Positions 16,518-23,758 of a stretch of DNA of 38,868 nucleotides are shown here, piece by piece. Positions within the stretch are counted from its first letter, which is position 1. Each line of letters opens with the position of its first letter. The stretch covers positions 1-38,868 of the forward strand of contig NZ_MSDU01000013.1 of assembly GCF_001936625.1 (NCBI RefSeq), given 5' to 3'. A model generated the notes under the pieces. It made no database searches. It was not told where the DNA came from and saw only the letters and a program-made list of their open reading frames with translations. Made by a program: the position numbers and the translations under genes. This DNA is from Domibacillus antri (GTDB lineage: Bacteria > Bacillota > Bacilli > Bacillales > Domibacillaceae).

Positions 16518-17843
16518 ATGAGTAAATTAGAGAAATACATTAAAGATAAATATGATGGTGCGCCTTATTGGTTTATTGAATACGTTCAGGAAGTACATAA
16601 CCAAACAAAGGTAAATGAAATCTATGAGTTAAAGAATTACCTTGAAGGTCATCATAAGATATTACAACGGCAGTCGTATAAATATAATGGCAAAGATTTT
16701 ACCCCACGTAAGATTGTATTGCAATATGCTAAGACATTACTTAATTTCCAGAAGGCATACCTATTGCAGAACCCTGTCACATTAACAGGTAATGAGCGTG
16801 TAGTTAAGGAATATCAGCGTGTGAATCGTAAAGCAAAGTATGACAGAATGAACATGAAAGTAATTGATAGATTGTTGAAGTACGGTGAAGTGTATGAGTA
16901 TGTATATGTGGATGCCGGACAGGTTAAGAGTAAACTAATTGAAGGAGATCAGGGCTTTCCTTTATACAATGAAGAAGGAGAAATGATTGCATTTGTACAG
17001 GCATATGTGAACGATGGCATTGAATACTATACAGTGTTTGAAGAAGATGTAGTCAGGAAGTATGACAATGCAGGTGGAGATATGCGAATGATTAGCAGCC
17101 ATGCTAACCTTAGTGGCTTGCCTGTTGCTTATGTTAATTCAAGTGAGTGGTCAGAGTTAGAAGGACGGTCAGAGTTACAGGATTGGATAGGACTACTGGA
17201 CAACATGGAGGATTTATTGAGTAAGTTTACGGATTCATTCTATAAGCATCATAATCCTATTCCAGTCATTGTTGGTCAACAGTTAAAAGGTGAGGGATTA
17301 CCTAAAGATGTAGTAGGTGGTGGCTTACAATTAGATGATGGCAATGATTTTAAAATGGTCAGCAATCAATTGGATTATCAGTCATTTGAATCGGTGTATA
17401 AGACATTGCAGCAAGCACTATTGGATATTTCAAGTACGCCTGCCGTGAGCATGAATAAGACGGACATTAGCAACTTGTCAGAGGTCAGTATTAAGTTATT
17501 GTATCAGTTGGCAAGTATTAAAGCAGGAATCAATGAGCAATTTGTACGTGAAGGTATGGAGCAACGATTTGAAAAGGTGAGAAAGTTGTTAGAATATAAA
17601 GGCGTTAAGTTGTCAGATGATGAATTTGATACGTTGGATGTGACGTTCCAGTATGCTATGCCGAGTAATGATAAAGAAATCATTGAGAATCTGAAAACGT
17701 TGAAGGAAATTGGAAGTATATCATTGGAAACTGTTTTAGAAAATAGTCCGTATGTGACAGATGTTCGGATGGAAATGCAAAGGTTGAATGGGGATAATGT
17801 GGGAATGGTGAATGAAAAGGTAATTGAGAATGAAAGTGTTTAA
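16518..17843 (+). CDS. Portal protein, SPP1-type
   Basis: A 441-residue protein that should form the dodecameric DNA gate of the head. The sequence follows the SPP1 gp6-like family: YLEGHHKILQRQ and YNGKDFTPRKIVLQYAKTLLNFQKAYLLQNPV near the start, then LLKYGEVYEYVYVD. Later segments are GRSELQDWIGLLDNMEDLLSKFTDSFYKHHNP and an SNLSEVSIKLLY segment near the end. I chose ATG 16518 after GAAAGGGG; the in-frame ATG at 16488 lies inside terL with no ribosome-binding site. It is the last gene before the second gene-free region. The usual protease and connectors do not follow. Confidence 0.9.
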   Translation: MSKLEKYIKDKYDGAPYWFIEYVQEVHNQTKVNEIYELKNYLEGHHKILQRQSYKYNGKDFTPRKIVLQYAKTLLNFQKAYLLQNPVTLTGNERVVKEYQRVNRKAKYDRMNMKVIDRLLKYGEVYEYVYVDAGQVKSKLIEGDQGFPLYNEEGEMIAFVQAYVNDGIEYYTVFEEDVVRKYDNAGGDMRMISSHANLSGLPVAYVNSSEWSELEGRSELQDWIGLLDNMEDLLSKFTDSFYKHHNPIPVIVGQQLKGEGLPKDVVGGGLQLDDGNDFKMVSNQLDYQSFESVYKTLQQALLDISSTPAVSMNKTDISNLSEVSIKLLYQLASIKAGINEQFVREGMEQRFEKVRKLLEYKGVKLSDDEFDTLDVTFQYAMPSNDKEIIENLKTLKEIGSISLETVLENSPYVTDVRMEMQRLNGDNVGMVNEKVIENESV

Positions 17844-17857
17844 TTGAGAATGGGATA

Positions 17858-17872
17858 GGGACACACTGTCCC
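17858..17872 (+). terminator. Possible weak terminator after the portal gene
   Basis: GGGACA pairs with TGTCCC around a CAC loop, but only a short ATTTAAAAATTT follows, so termination is uncertain. Confidence 0.35.
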
Positions 17873-18933
17873 ATTTAAAAATTTGAGATGAACCGTTGAT
17901 ATATATGGGATGATACTTGATGGTAATATATCAAAGTTTTCGTCCTGTTATATATGAATGGTAATTCATTTTTTAAAGCCGACAGTGTGACGGTTTAAGA
18001 GTGGTTAGGTTGTCCGTGGTGAGAAACTTTAATTTGAAGGGACAGCAATGTGTCATTTTAAGGTACTGGTGGCATTGATCGGCTGACGCATATCTCATAT
18101 TCATGAGGTCAATCTGCCAGTTACCGTTTATGCAGTCATTCCGTTAAAAGTTTGATTTTATTCCAATTTATGAATGACTGACTGTATTGTAATTCACAAT
18201 CAATATGCATGGGTAAATGGCTATATATAAAGGTTGATCGGTTATATTGCATAAAGTTTGTGAGAAAATATAGGTGGTCGGGTAATTATGATAAGTAGAA
18301 GAAATAGCGTAAAACGTACATTTATCAAGGTTTGAGAATTAATAGAAGTTGACATAATGTTTGTTATCGGAAGTAGAACAGGATGAATTTGTGAATATTA
18401 TATGCGTAATAATGAATAAAAAGGGGCTATACGATACCCCTAATTGGAAAAATTTGCGGCTAACAAGTCACTTTACACACACACGAAAAAATTAACGTAC
18501 CGATCATGAGTAACCCTTTTCATTACAGGTAGTACCAGTTTGGTTACCCCTTAATTCTTGGTATAATCTCATTCCGAAATGCTGCGGAGTCAGATGAATC
18601 CAAAATTAGATTTAACTTAACGATCATCACATTCCGCCTGTCGTTTTCCTATCTCAACTCTACAAAAATATCGTTAAATTTTAAATGTGTCAGAAACCCT
18701 TGTAAACACTGGCTTTTTGGCACATTGTCAAAATGGTTAAAAACCCTTATAAATACTGACTTTTCGACACATGAATCTCATATGTTTCAAATTGGTTGCT
18801 TTTATTTTTTCAAATGGATAAGTATAGGACAGCAAAATTTTAAATGAAATATACGGCAAATTACAGAAAAGGAGATTGAAAAAGGTATTTTATTCTCACC
18901 GTTTGAATATTATATCGTAAGGAGGGATTTAAA
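17873..18933. other. Second long gene-free region with shared repeats
   Basis: About 1.06 kb without a credible gene. It holds half-copies of the TTGATATATCAA palindrome (17891–17908, 17926–17940), and a hairpin at 18422–18441 whose first 16 bases match 6798–6813 at 15 positions. Two 32-bp direct repeats begin with AAACCCTT (18694–18725, 18741–18772) and are flanked by TGTGTCA/GACACAT. Sharing motifs with 6295–7914 suggests a common regulator or origin-type function. Confidence 0.5.
18694..18772 (+). repeat. Pair of 32-bp direct repeats
   Basis: 18694–18725 and 18741–18772 agree at about 27 of 32 positions (AAACCCTTrTAAAyACTGrC…CACAT). Unit spacing is 47 bp. The AAACCCTT start also occurs in the 7482–7504 palindrome. 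Confidence 0.7.
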
Positions 18934-19578
18934 ATGATAGACAAGTATTTGATTTCAAATTGTCTCTTTATGATTGATGAATTTAATGAAAGGTATGAGA
19001 ATGTATCGAAAGAAGAATTGAAAAAGATTGCTGATTCAGAATATTCAGAAGCAGATATGGTTGTAAGGTTAGGGTATCCCTTTAGACAGATGGCAAACTT
19101 TAATATGCAGGGAAGATCAAAGCAAGCAGCAGGTAATGACATAGTAGTGAAGTCGAAAGATTTTAGAATCGAAGTTAAACTTTTAAAGAATTATAAGAGT
19201 AGCAAGGGAAGTTATTCTAGTAGCACTACATGGAAAGAAATTGAGCGTGACTTTCACTGGTTGTTAGAAGAAGTTAAAAATGGAAATAGTGGTAAAAGAG
19301 CATTTGTAATAGGGTGGTTTAATGCAGTAGAGTGCTTTAGTCAAATAATACAACTTGGTAAAAGTGCTGGAAGTCAACCTGATATTGACCATAGAAAGAA
19401 AGGTTATTTTCCATTTCTCGTTCATAATGGTGAAAAAACTAGAGATATATTGTATATGTACAAAGATTCATATGAGAAAATGCCTGTTCACTCTCTTTAT
19501 AATGCAGATGGAAGTGACGTTAATTGTATGTTTTTTGGTGAAAAAGATGATAAATTCCATATTGCTATGTATTGGTGA
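18934..19578 (+). CDS. PD-(D/E)XK-like nuclease candidate
   Basis: A 214-residue protein with an apparent restriction-endonuclease-like core: Glu40 in a helix (SEADMVVRLGYPFRQ), Asp69 (AAGNDIVV), then Glu80 and Lys82 (FRIEVKLLK). This fits the E…D…ExK pattern, with the Asp and ExK strands about ten residues apart. The rest is unrecognised. AAGGAGGG precedes the ATG. With the next gene it sits between the portal and connector genes, where accessory genes such as anti-phage functions could be carried. No methyltransferase is nearby, so a classical restriction enzyme is unlikely. The target is unknown. Confidence 0.55.
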   Translation: MIDKYLISNCLFMIDEFNERYENVSKEELKKIADSEYSEADMVVRLGYPFRQMANFNMQGRSKQAAGNDIVVKSKDFRIEVKLLKNYKSSKGSYSSSTTWKEIERDFHWLLEEVKNGNSGKRAFVIGWFNAVECFSQIIQLGKSAGSQPDIDHRKKGYFPFLVHNGEKTRDILYMYKDSYEKMPVHSLYNADGSDVNCMFFGEKDDKFHIAMYW

Positions 19579-19661
19579 TTAGAATTTCAGGGGAATTAGA
19601 AAATTTATGAAGGATTCCCTCTTTTTGTGTCGAATAGAGTAGGCATAAGGGAGGGGATTTT

Positions 19662-20231
19662 GTGTTTAAAAAGGTAATGTTTTCATGGGCTAAAGAAATG
19701 GATAAAGAGCGCCAACGTAATATTAAGCAAGAGAAAAAATATTTAATTTCAGTTGAAAATACTGTAAGAGAACGAATGATGGAAATTGATGATATTGTTG
19801 ATCCGATGCTATCGAAAGTACGAGAAGTTGGATATTTAGATTTAGACGATGAAAATATTTCACAAGAGACAAAGGTCAATAAATCAAGTGAAGTTACTGA
19901 TGAAATAGAGGTTTCTATTAACCAGTTAGAAGAAAGAAAATATTTGTTTAGAGTACCGAATAATATTTTTACAAAATATGAGAATTATATGGATGAAACA
20001 ATTAAATTTGGTCGACTTTTGTTGGAAACAGCACAAGCATATAATAAATACTATGCGTTTCAATATTTAAATACTAATAAAGATTTTTTAGGTGAAGAAG
20101 AATTAGAAGTTTTAGAAACATTACAAAGGGAATCGTGGGGAAGAATTGCGAGAAAACTAGATAATCAAATATCCGATCAATACGCAAAAACTGTTGAGTA
20201 CTTGGGTTATGTATTTGATGAAATTGATTAA
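19662..20231 (+). CDS. Helical protein of unknown function
   Basis: Not recognised. It has 189 residues, highly charged and helical, with likely coiled coil (VENTVRERMMEIDDIVDPM; SEVTDEIEVSINQLEERKYLF). The second half has ENYMDETIKFGRLLLETAQAY and ESWGRIARKLDNQISDQY. The GTG start is supported by GGGAGGGG upstream. It lies 83 bp after the nuclease-like gene and ends at a strong terminator, so the two may form one accessory unit. A partner or immunity role is a guess. Confidence 0.6.
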   Translation: MFKKVMFSWAKEMDKERQRNIKQEKKYLISVENTVRERMMEIDDIVDPMLSKVREVGYLDLDDENISQETKVNKSSEVTDEIEVSINQLEERKYLFRVPNNIFTKYENYMDETIKFGRLLLETAQAYNKYYAFQYLNTNKDFLGEEELEVLETLQRESWGRIARKLDNQISDQYAKTVEYLGYVFDEID

Positions 20232-20258
20232 ACACCCTTCTTATGAGGGTGTTTTTTT
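20231..20258 (+). terminator. Terminator between accessory and connector genes
   Basis: An 8-bp stem (AACACCCT with AGGGTGTT), 7-base loop, seven T. It starts at the last base of the stop codon of the helical protein and lies only about 30 bp before the next gene. Confidence 0.9.
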
Positions 20259-20287
20259 ATGCTCAAATTTAGAAAGGAATGATTTAA

Positions 20288-20632
20288 TTGAACAACTTAC
20301 AACGTTTAGAATTAGAAACAAAGGGTGTTACTCTATCACAAAATGAACTATCCATTTACTTAGAAGAAACTGACCTGAATCCTACGGCGGAATATGTACC
20401 ATCTAATGAATCAAATAAGGTTCAAATTTATCAGGCGGCGTTATCTGTATTAGAATCCATTGCGAACAATCCAACATTAATGAAATCAGTTAAATTAGAC
20501 GATATGACGGTATCAGATTTTGCTGACAGTATTCAATCCCGCATTGATCAGTTGGAGCGTAAAGTCAGAACGATGAAGCAGAATATCCAATCTGCAAATG
20601 AATCAAGTGTGTTTATGCTATTTGACAATTAA
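20288..20632 (+). CDS. Head-connector-like phage protein
   Basis: A 114-residue helical protein: LETKGVTLSQNELSIYLEE, SNKVQIYQAALSVLESIANN, then a coiled-coil tail (DSIQSRIDQLERKVRTMKQ). I recall close relatives next to connector genes in Bacillus and Clostridium prophages, where they lie in the head-completion block. The start is TTG after AAAGGAATGA. It is coupled to the next gene (12-bp gap with GGAGGTGG). A terminator lies immediately upstream and no clear promoter is visible between. Confidence 0.6.
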   Translation: MNNLQRLELETKGVTLSQNELSIYLEETDLNPTAEYVPSNESNKVQIYQAALSVLESIANNPTLMKSVKLDDMTVSDFADSIQSRIDQLERKVRTMKQNIQSANESSVFMLFDN

Positions 20633-20644
20633 GGAGGTGGTACG

Positions 20645-21235
20645 ATGCAATTTGATACGACATTTTTATTTGATGGGTTATCAGAAACAATACAGGTGAA
20701 TGGAACAGATCAACGTGGTATTATCACGAATCCACCTTTATCTGATGTGGAAGAACGTCATTTACATACAGAGTTTCTTGTGTCACAAGGGGATTTAATT
20801 ATATATGAGCAGGGGTTATATTTAACGCTCACTGAAACCGTCACAAAACGTCACGGTAAATATAAAACGCTCATTCGTCATTGTAACTTTATTATTGAAG
20901 TAGCAGGAGATTCAATAACTCGTCAAAAAGTCGATGAAAATGGTAACCTGATGTACGATGCAGACGGCAGACCTGTCATGGAAACAATTGCGGGCGAACC
21001 TATATTTATTCCCGCCATTATTGACAATAAGAAAACGGCAATAGATGACACAACGGCATTACGTGTATTGGACAATCAGATTTATATTTATGTACAGGAT
21101 AATGAAGTAAATCGGACAAAGTTAATTCTGAATGCGGAAATAACGCCAGCAGGTGACACATGGGCGATTAATAATATAGATAGAACACGGCAAGGGTTAT
21201 TGGTCATTACGGCTGAAAGAGTAGCGAGTGTATAA
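20645..21235 (+). CDS. Head-completion or head–tail adaptor-like protein
   Basis: A 196-residue, mostly beta protein: TTFLFDGLSETIQVNG, IITNPPLSDVEERHLHTE, VSQGDLIIYEQGLYLTLTETVTKRHGKYKTLIRHCNF, then ETIAGEPIFIPAIIDN and a C-terminal Ig-like stretch (LILNAEITPAGDTWAINNIDRTRQGLLVITAE). I remember similar proteins directly after the 20288-type gene in Firmicute prophages, in the head-to-tail joining region. If that is right, this is the docking surface for a helper's tail. GGAGGTGG precedes the ATG. It is the last gene of the element. Confidence 0.55.
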   Translation: MQFDTTFLFDGLSETIQVNGTDQRGIITNPPLSDVEERHLHTEFLVSQGDLIIYEQGLYLTLTETVTKRHGKYKTLIRHCNFIIEVAGDSITRQKVDENGNLMYDADGRPVMETIAGEPIFIPAIIDNKKTAIDDTTALRVLDNQIYIYVQDNEVNRTKLILNAEITPAGDTWAINNIDRTRQGLLVITAERVASV

Positions 21236-21376
21236 AAAAATAAATCACTTTTCGAGAAAATTGTAAATAGTTGTTTACAAGGTTACCAATTTCATGGTAT
21301 ATTTTTCACGAACAGAATTAGGTACTATCTTAGTGGTGGGAAGCCCGTCAAATCAACGTTTTACGGTGTTTGTTCC
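21236..21376. other. Right end of the element with candidate arm site
   Basis: No gene. It contains the 31-bp repeat (21332–21362) shared with 7341–7371, including ATCAACGTTT at 21352–21361, 15 bp before attR. A likely integrase or excisionase binding region. Confidence 0.5.
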
Positions 21377-21441
21377 AAACCATCACAAAAGAAAATCAAT
21401 CAAATGATGGCTCAAATGAATAAACAGCAAGATAAATAATC
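21377..21441 (+). repeat. attR: right 65-bp direct repeat (yneF 3' fragment)
   Basis: A duplicate of the yneF 3' end (4721–4785) with one mismatch, including the yneF stop codon. The host sequence resumes right after it. Confidence 0.93.
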
Positions 21442-21445
21442 AATC

Positions 21446-21483
21446 AAGCCGCTTCTCATTTTTACGAGGGAAGTGGCTTTTTT
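21446..21483 (+). terminator. Displaced native yneF terminator
   Basis: A 12-bp stem (AAGCCGCTTCTC with GGGAAGTGGCTT, two G-U) and a T run at 21478–21483. It starts five bases after the attR copy of the yneF end, so before insertion it presumably ended the yneF transcript. Its final 15 bases (21473–21487) are identical to 4946–4960 at the int start. Confidence 0.8.
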
Positions 21484-21586
21484 ATGTATAAATCGTTAAT
21501 AAATTGGTTCTTTTTTTGTATTGTAAGAATAGATATGGGGAAAAAAGGGTAAAAGCAACCATAAGCGAAAAAGGAGGGACTTTACG

Positions 21587-22117
21587 ATGAGAAAACGATT
21601 CCTGTCTTTATTCTTATCAGCAATTTTTTTAATCAGTATGAGTGTCCCGGTTTACGCGTATGAAGAGGATATATGGGAAGAGCCCACTGGTACACCGTAC
21701 GAAATGCTTGAAAAAGAAGGCATTACATTAAAACATTTTATTATCACGTATAAACCGAAACGGCTCAAAACAGGCTACTATAGCGCCGTTTCCAGCAGCG
21801 GCGAAATTATCCGTTTTCAGCAGGAAGATATAGAAATTGAAATGAACGTAGGAGACCGTGTCCGCTCATACTGGCAAGATGATCAGTTGAATCTCGTTGA
21901 ATATCTGGAACCCGAACTCATTGACTATAAAGTATCACGAATTTGGAATGAATATAATGTGACATATTACGAGGGTATTAGCGAAGAACATGGCGGCATT
22001 ATTTTTACAAACGATAACATCATCGGCAGCGATATTAAAGCCGGGGATGTGGTTGCCGCAGAATTTGACTGGAACTTTATTGAAAACGGTTTAATCAATG
22101 TGCATAAAAAGGGATAA
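21587..22117 (+). CDS. Secreted protein of unknown function
   Basis: A 176-residue protein with a clear Sec signal peptide (MRKRFLSLFLSAIFLISMSV, cleavage probably after VYA at about residue 24). The mature part is acidic and beta-rich (YYSAVSSSGEIIRFQ; VGDRVRSYWQDDQLNLVEYLEP; GDVVAAEFDWNFIENG). I recognise no family. AAAGGAGGG precedes the start. It is monocistronic, ending at the bidirectional terminator 22117–22160. It lies just outside attR and looks host-like in composition. Confidence 0.8.
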   Translation: MRKRFLSLFLSAIFLISMSVPVYAYEEDIWEEPTGTPYEMLEKEGITLKHFIITYKPKRLKTGYYSAVSSSGEIIRFQQEDIEIEMNVGDRVRSYWQDDQLNLVEYLEPELIDYKVSRIWNEYNVTYYEGISEEHGGIIFTNDNIIGSDIKAGDVVAAEFDWNFIENGLINVHKKG

Positions 22118-22160
22118 AAAGAGAAGGCTGTCCTGAGCTTACTGGATAGCCTTCTCTTTT
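22117..22160. terminator. Bidirectional terminator
   Basis: A long inverted repeat (22117–22133 with 22144–22160, one mismatch) with A and T ends. It serves the secreted-protein gene on + and the Spo0E-like gene on -. Confidence 0.9.
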
Positions 22161-22338
22161 ATTTAATCTGCATTTTTTTGTGTTTTTGGATATGGAGTTC
22201 TTCATATAAATTTAGAAGCCTGTCCAAATCCTGGCTGTATTCAATGGCAAGCGGTGAATTAAGTCCGTTATCAAACGCGATGCTGAGAAGTTCTGTCCGC
22301 TTTTGTTCAATGGCAGACAACAATATTTCTTTCTCCAT
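22159..22338 (-). CDS. Spo0E-family aspartyl-phosphate phosphatase
   Basis: A 59-residue two-helix protein with the Spo0E-family pattern: [19 protein letters not shown] in helix 1 and the signature SQDLDRLL in helix 2. Such proteins dephosphorylate Spo0A~P or related response regulators and delay sporulation. I chose ATG 22338 because AAAGGA lies nine bases upstream; the TTG at 22347 would sit on that ribosome-binding site. It is transcribed opposite to its neighbours. The actual partner protein cannot be told from sequence. Confidence 0.85.
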   Translation of the reverse strand: MEKEILLSAIEQKRTELLSIAFDNGLNSPLAIEYSQDLDRLLNLYEELHIQKHKKMQIK

Positions 22339-22506
22339 AGCGGACAATCCTTTCTTTTTATGTCATCATCCTTACCTTTAGTATACCCAATCATTTACTT
22401 ATTTTCAAAAATTATTTGTCGATTTATGTACTTTTTATGTTCACAGTTTTTTCGGAGTACGAAGAGAGGACAGTCTGTTACAATGAAAGAGGAAAGGATG
22501 TTGATC

Positions 22507-23214
22507 ATGACGGATATAAATATATTTCTGGCTTTTGGCGCGGGTTTTTTGAGCTTTATATCACCGTGCTGTCTGCCGCTTTATCCTGCCTTTTTATCGT
22601 ATATAACCGGTATGAGTGTCAATGAACTGAAAAATGACAATGCCATGCTTCAGCGGCGCAGTATGCTGCATACGCTGTTCTTTTTACTTGGATTTTCGCT
22701 GGTCTTTGTTTTGCTTGGTTTTGGTTCTTCGTTTATTGGACAGTTTTTAAAAGAGTGGGATGACTTAATCCGCCAGCTCGGTGCGATTTTTATCATTTTT
22801 TTTGGACTTGTGGTGACCGGCATGCTGCAGCCAAAGTTTATGATGTCAGAGAAGCGGGTCGAATTTAAAAATCGTCCCGGAGGCTATCTTGGTTCATCCT
22901 TAATTGGTCTGGCATTTGCCGCCGGATGGACACCGTGTACAGGTCCAATATTGCTTGCAGTCATGAGTTTAGCGAGTACAAATCCAGATTCCGCTATGCT
23001 GTATATGATTGCGTATACGCTTGGGTTTGCCATTCCGTTTTTCGTGCTGTCTTTCTTCATCGGCCGGATTCAGTGGATTCGTTCAAATAGTGCTAAGATT
23101 GTAAAAATCGGTGGTTATGTTATGATAATAATGGGTATTGTCCTCTTTTTTGACTGGATGACGAAAATTATTATGATTCTGACTCCTTTATTTGGAGGAT
23201 TCACCGGTTTTTAA
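22507..23214 (+). CDS. ccdA: CcdA, cytochrome c biogenesis thiol transporter
   Basis: A membrane protein of the DsbD/CcdA family that moves reducing power from cytosolic thioredoxin across the membrane for cytochrome c maturation and, in spore formers, spore synthesis. It has 235 residues with six predicted membrane helices. The two functional cysteine regions are visible: [11 protein letters not shown] near residue 20 and GWTPCTGP near 140. It ends in GGFTGF as in B. subtilis CcdA. I chose ATG 22507 ([13 protein letters not shown]) with AGGAAAGG upstream; earlier ATGs at 22483 and 22498 lie before or on that site. ccdC follows. Confidence 0.95.
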   Translation: MTDINIFLAFGAGFLSFISPCCLPLYPAFLSYITGMSVNELKNDNAMLQRRSMLHTLFFLLGFSLVFVLLGFGSSFIGQFLKEWDDLIRQLGAIFIIFFGLVVTGMLQPKFMMSEKRVEFKNRPGGYLGSSLIGLAFAAGWTPCTGPILLAVMSLASTNPDSAMLYMIAYTLGFAIPFFVLSFFIGRIQWIRSNSAKIVKIGGYVMIIMGIVLFFDWMTKIIMILTPLFGGFTGF

Positions 23215-23236
23215 CACGTTTGAAGGAATGATTGAC

Positions 23237-23746
23237 ATGGATTGGATGGTTGCGGCATCATCAGTGGCAGCTGTTTTGATGGGAATTGGCGCCCTGTTTG
23301 TCAGAATGAGGGCGGCGAAAAGGCCGGCATCAGCGAAAAAAATTATTATGCCGCCGCTGTTTATGAGTACCGGGTCACTGATGTTTTTATTTCCGGAATT
23401 TCGGGTGACCTGGCTTGAACTATTAGAAGCAGCGGCTGTTGGTATGGTTTTTTCGTTACTATTAATGAAAACGTCAAAGTTTGAAGTTCGCGATAACGAT
23501 ATTTATTTAAAGCGCTCAAAAGCCTTTCCGATTATTTTAATGTCACTTCTAGTCATTCGGATCATCGGTAAGCTTGTGCTGTCAACCGCGATCGACGTCG
23601 GTGAACTCGGCGGCATGTTTTTCATTTTAGCTTTTGCGATGATTGTTCCATGGCGTATCGCCATGTACCGGCAATACATAAAATTAAAACGGCAGACGCC
23701 CATTAATGCCATTCATGCACCGCAAATCAAAACTCCGCTTTCATAA
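23237..23746 (+). CDS. ccdC: CcdC (YneJ)-like membrane protein
   Basis: A 169-residue membrane protein of the CcdC/DUF1453 family, with about four or five hydrophobic segments. Segments seen: VAAVLMGIGALFVRMRAAKRP, PPLFMSTGSLMFLFPEFRV, an ARx/KTSKFEVRDNDIYLKRSKAF loop, and a FFILAFAMIVPWRIAMYRQY end. It is found next to ccdA in Bacillus; its exact role in cytochrome c biogenesis is unclear. I chose ATG 23237 because GAAGGA at 23222–23227 is well spaced to it. It ends at a shared terminator. Confidence 0.88.
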   Translation: MDWMVAASSVAAVLMGIGALFVRMRAAKRPASAKKIIMPPLFMSTGSLMFLFPEFRVTWLELLEAAAVGMVFSLLLMKTSKFEVRDNDIYLKRSKAFPIILMSLLVIRIIGKLVLSTAIDVGELGGMFFILAFAMIVPWRIAMYRQYIKLKRQTPINAIHAPQIKTPLS

Positions 23747-23758
23747 GCGGAGTTTTTT
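23731..23758. terminator. Bidirectional terminator between ccdC and DUF2621 gene
   Basis: AACTCCGCTT pairs with AAGCGGAGTT around a TCAT loop, then T run. It overlaps the ccdC stop and serves both converging genes. Confidence 0.9.

Larger units (their letters stand above)
4721..21441. mobile_element. Integrated element with its own phage head genes, cf-PICI-like
   Basis: Bounded by 65-bp direct repeats at the yneF 3' end; repeat-to-repeat distance is 16,656 bp. Integrase is at the left edge. All of about 21 genes lie on the + strand and look intact. It encodes terminase small and large subunits, an SPP1-type portal, a scaffold-like protein, an SU10-type capsid protein, connector-like proteins, a candidate initiator with repeats, a holin-like peptide, a beta-helix protein and a nuclease-like accessory gene. 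I find no tail, tape-measure, baseplate, endolysin or head protease gene. The set fits a capsid-forming satellite that uses helper tails; a tail-deleted prophage is the main alternative. It is AT-richer than its flanks. Confidence 0.85.

Noticed and set aside
18240-18340. Short frame of about 15 codons (MISRRNSVKRTFIKV)
   Set aside because: Too short and without a convincing ribosome-binding site to call a gene.
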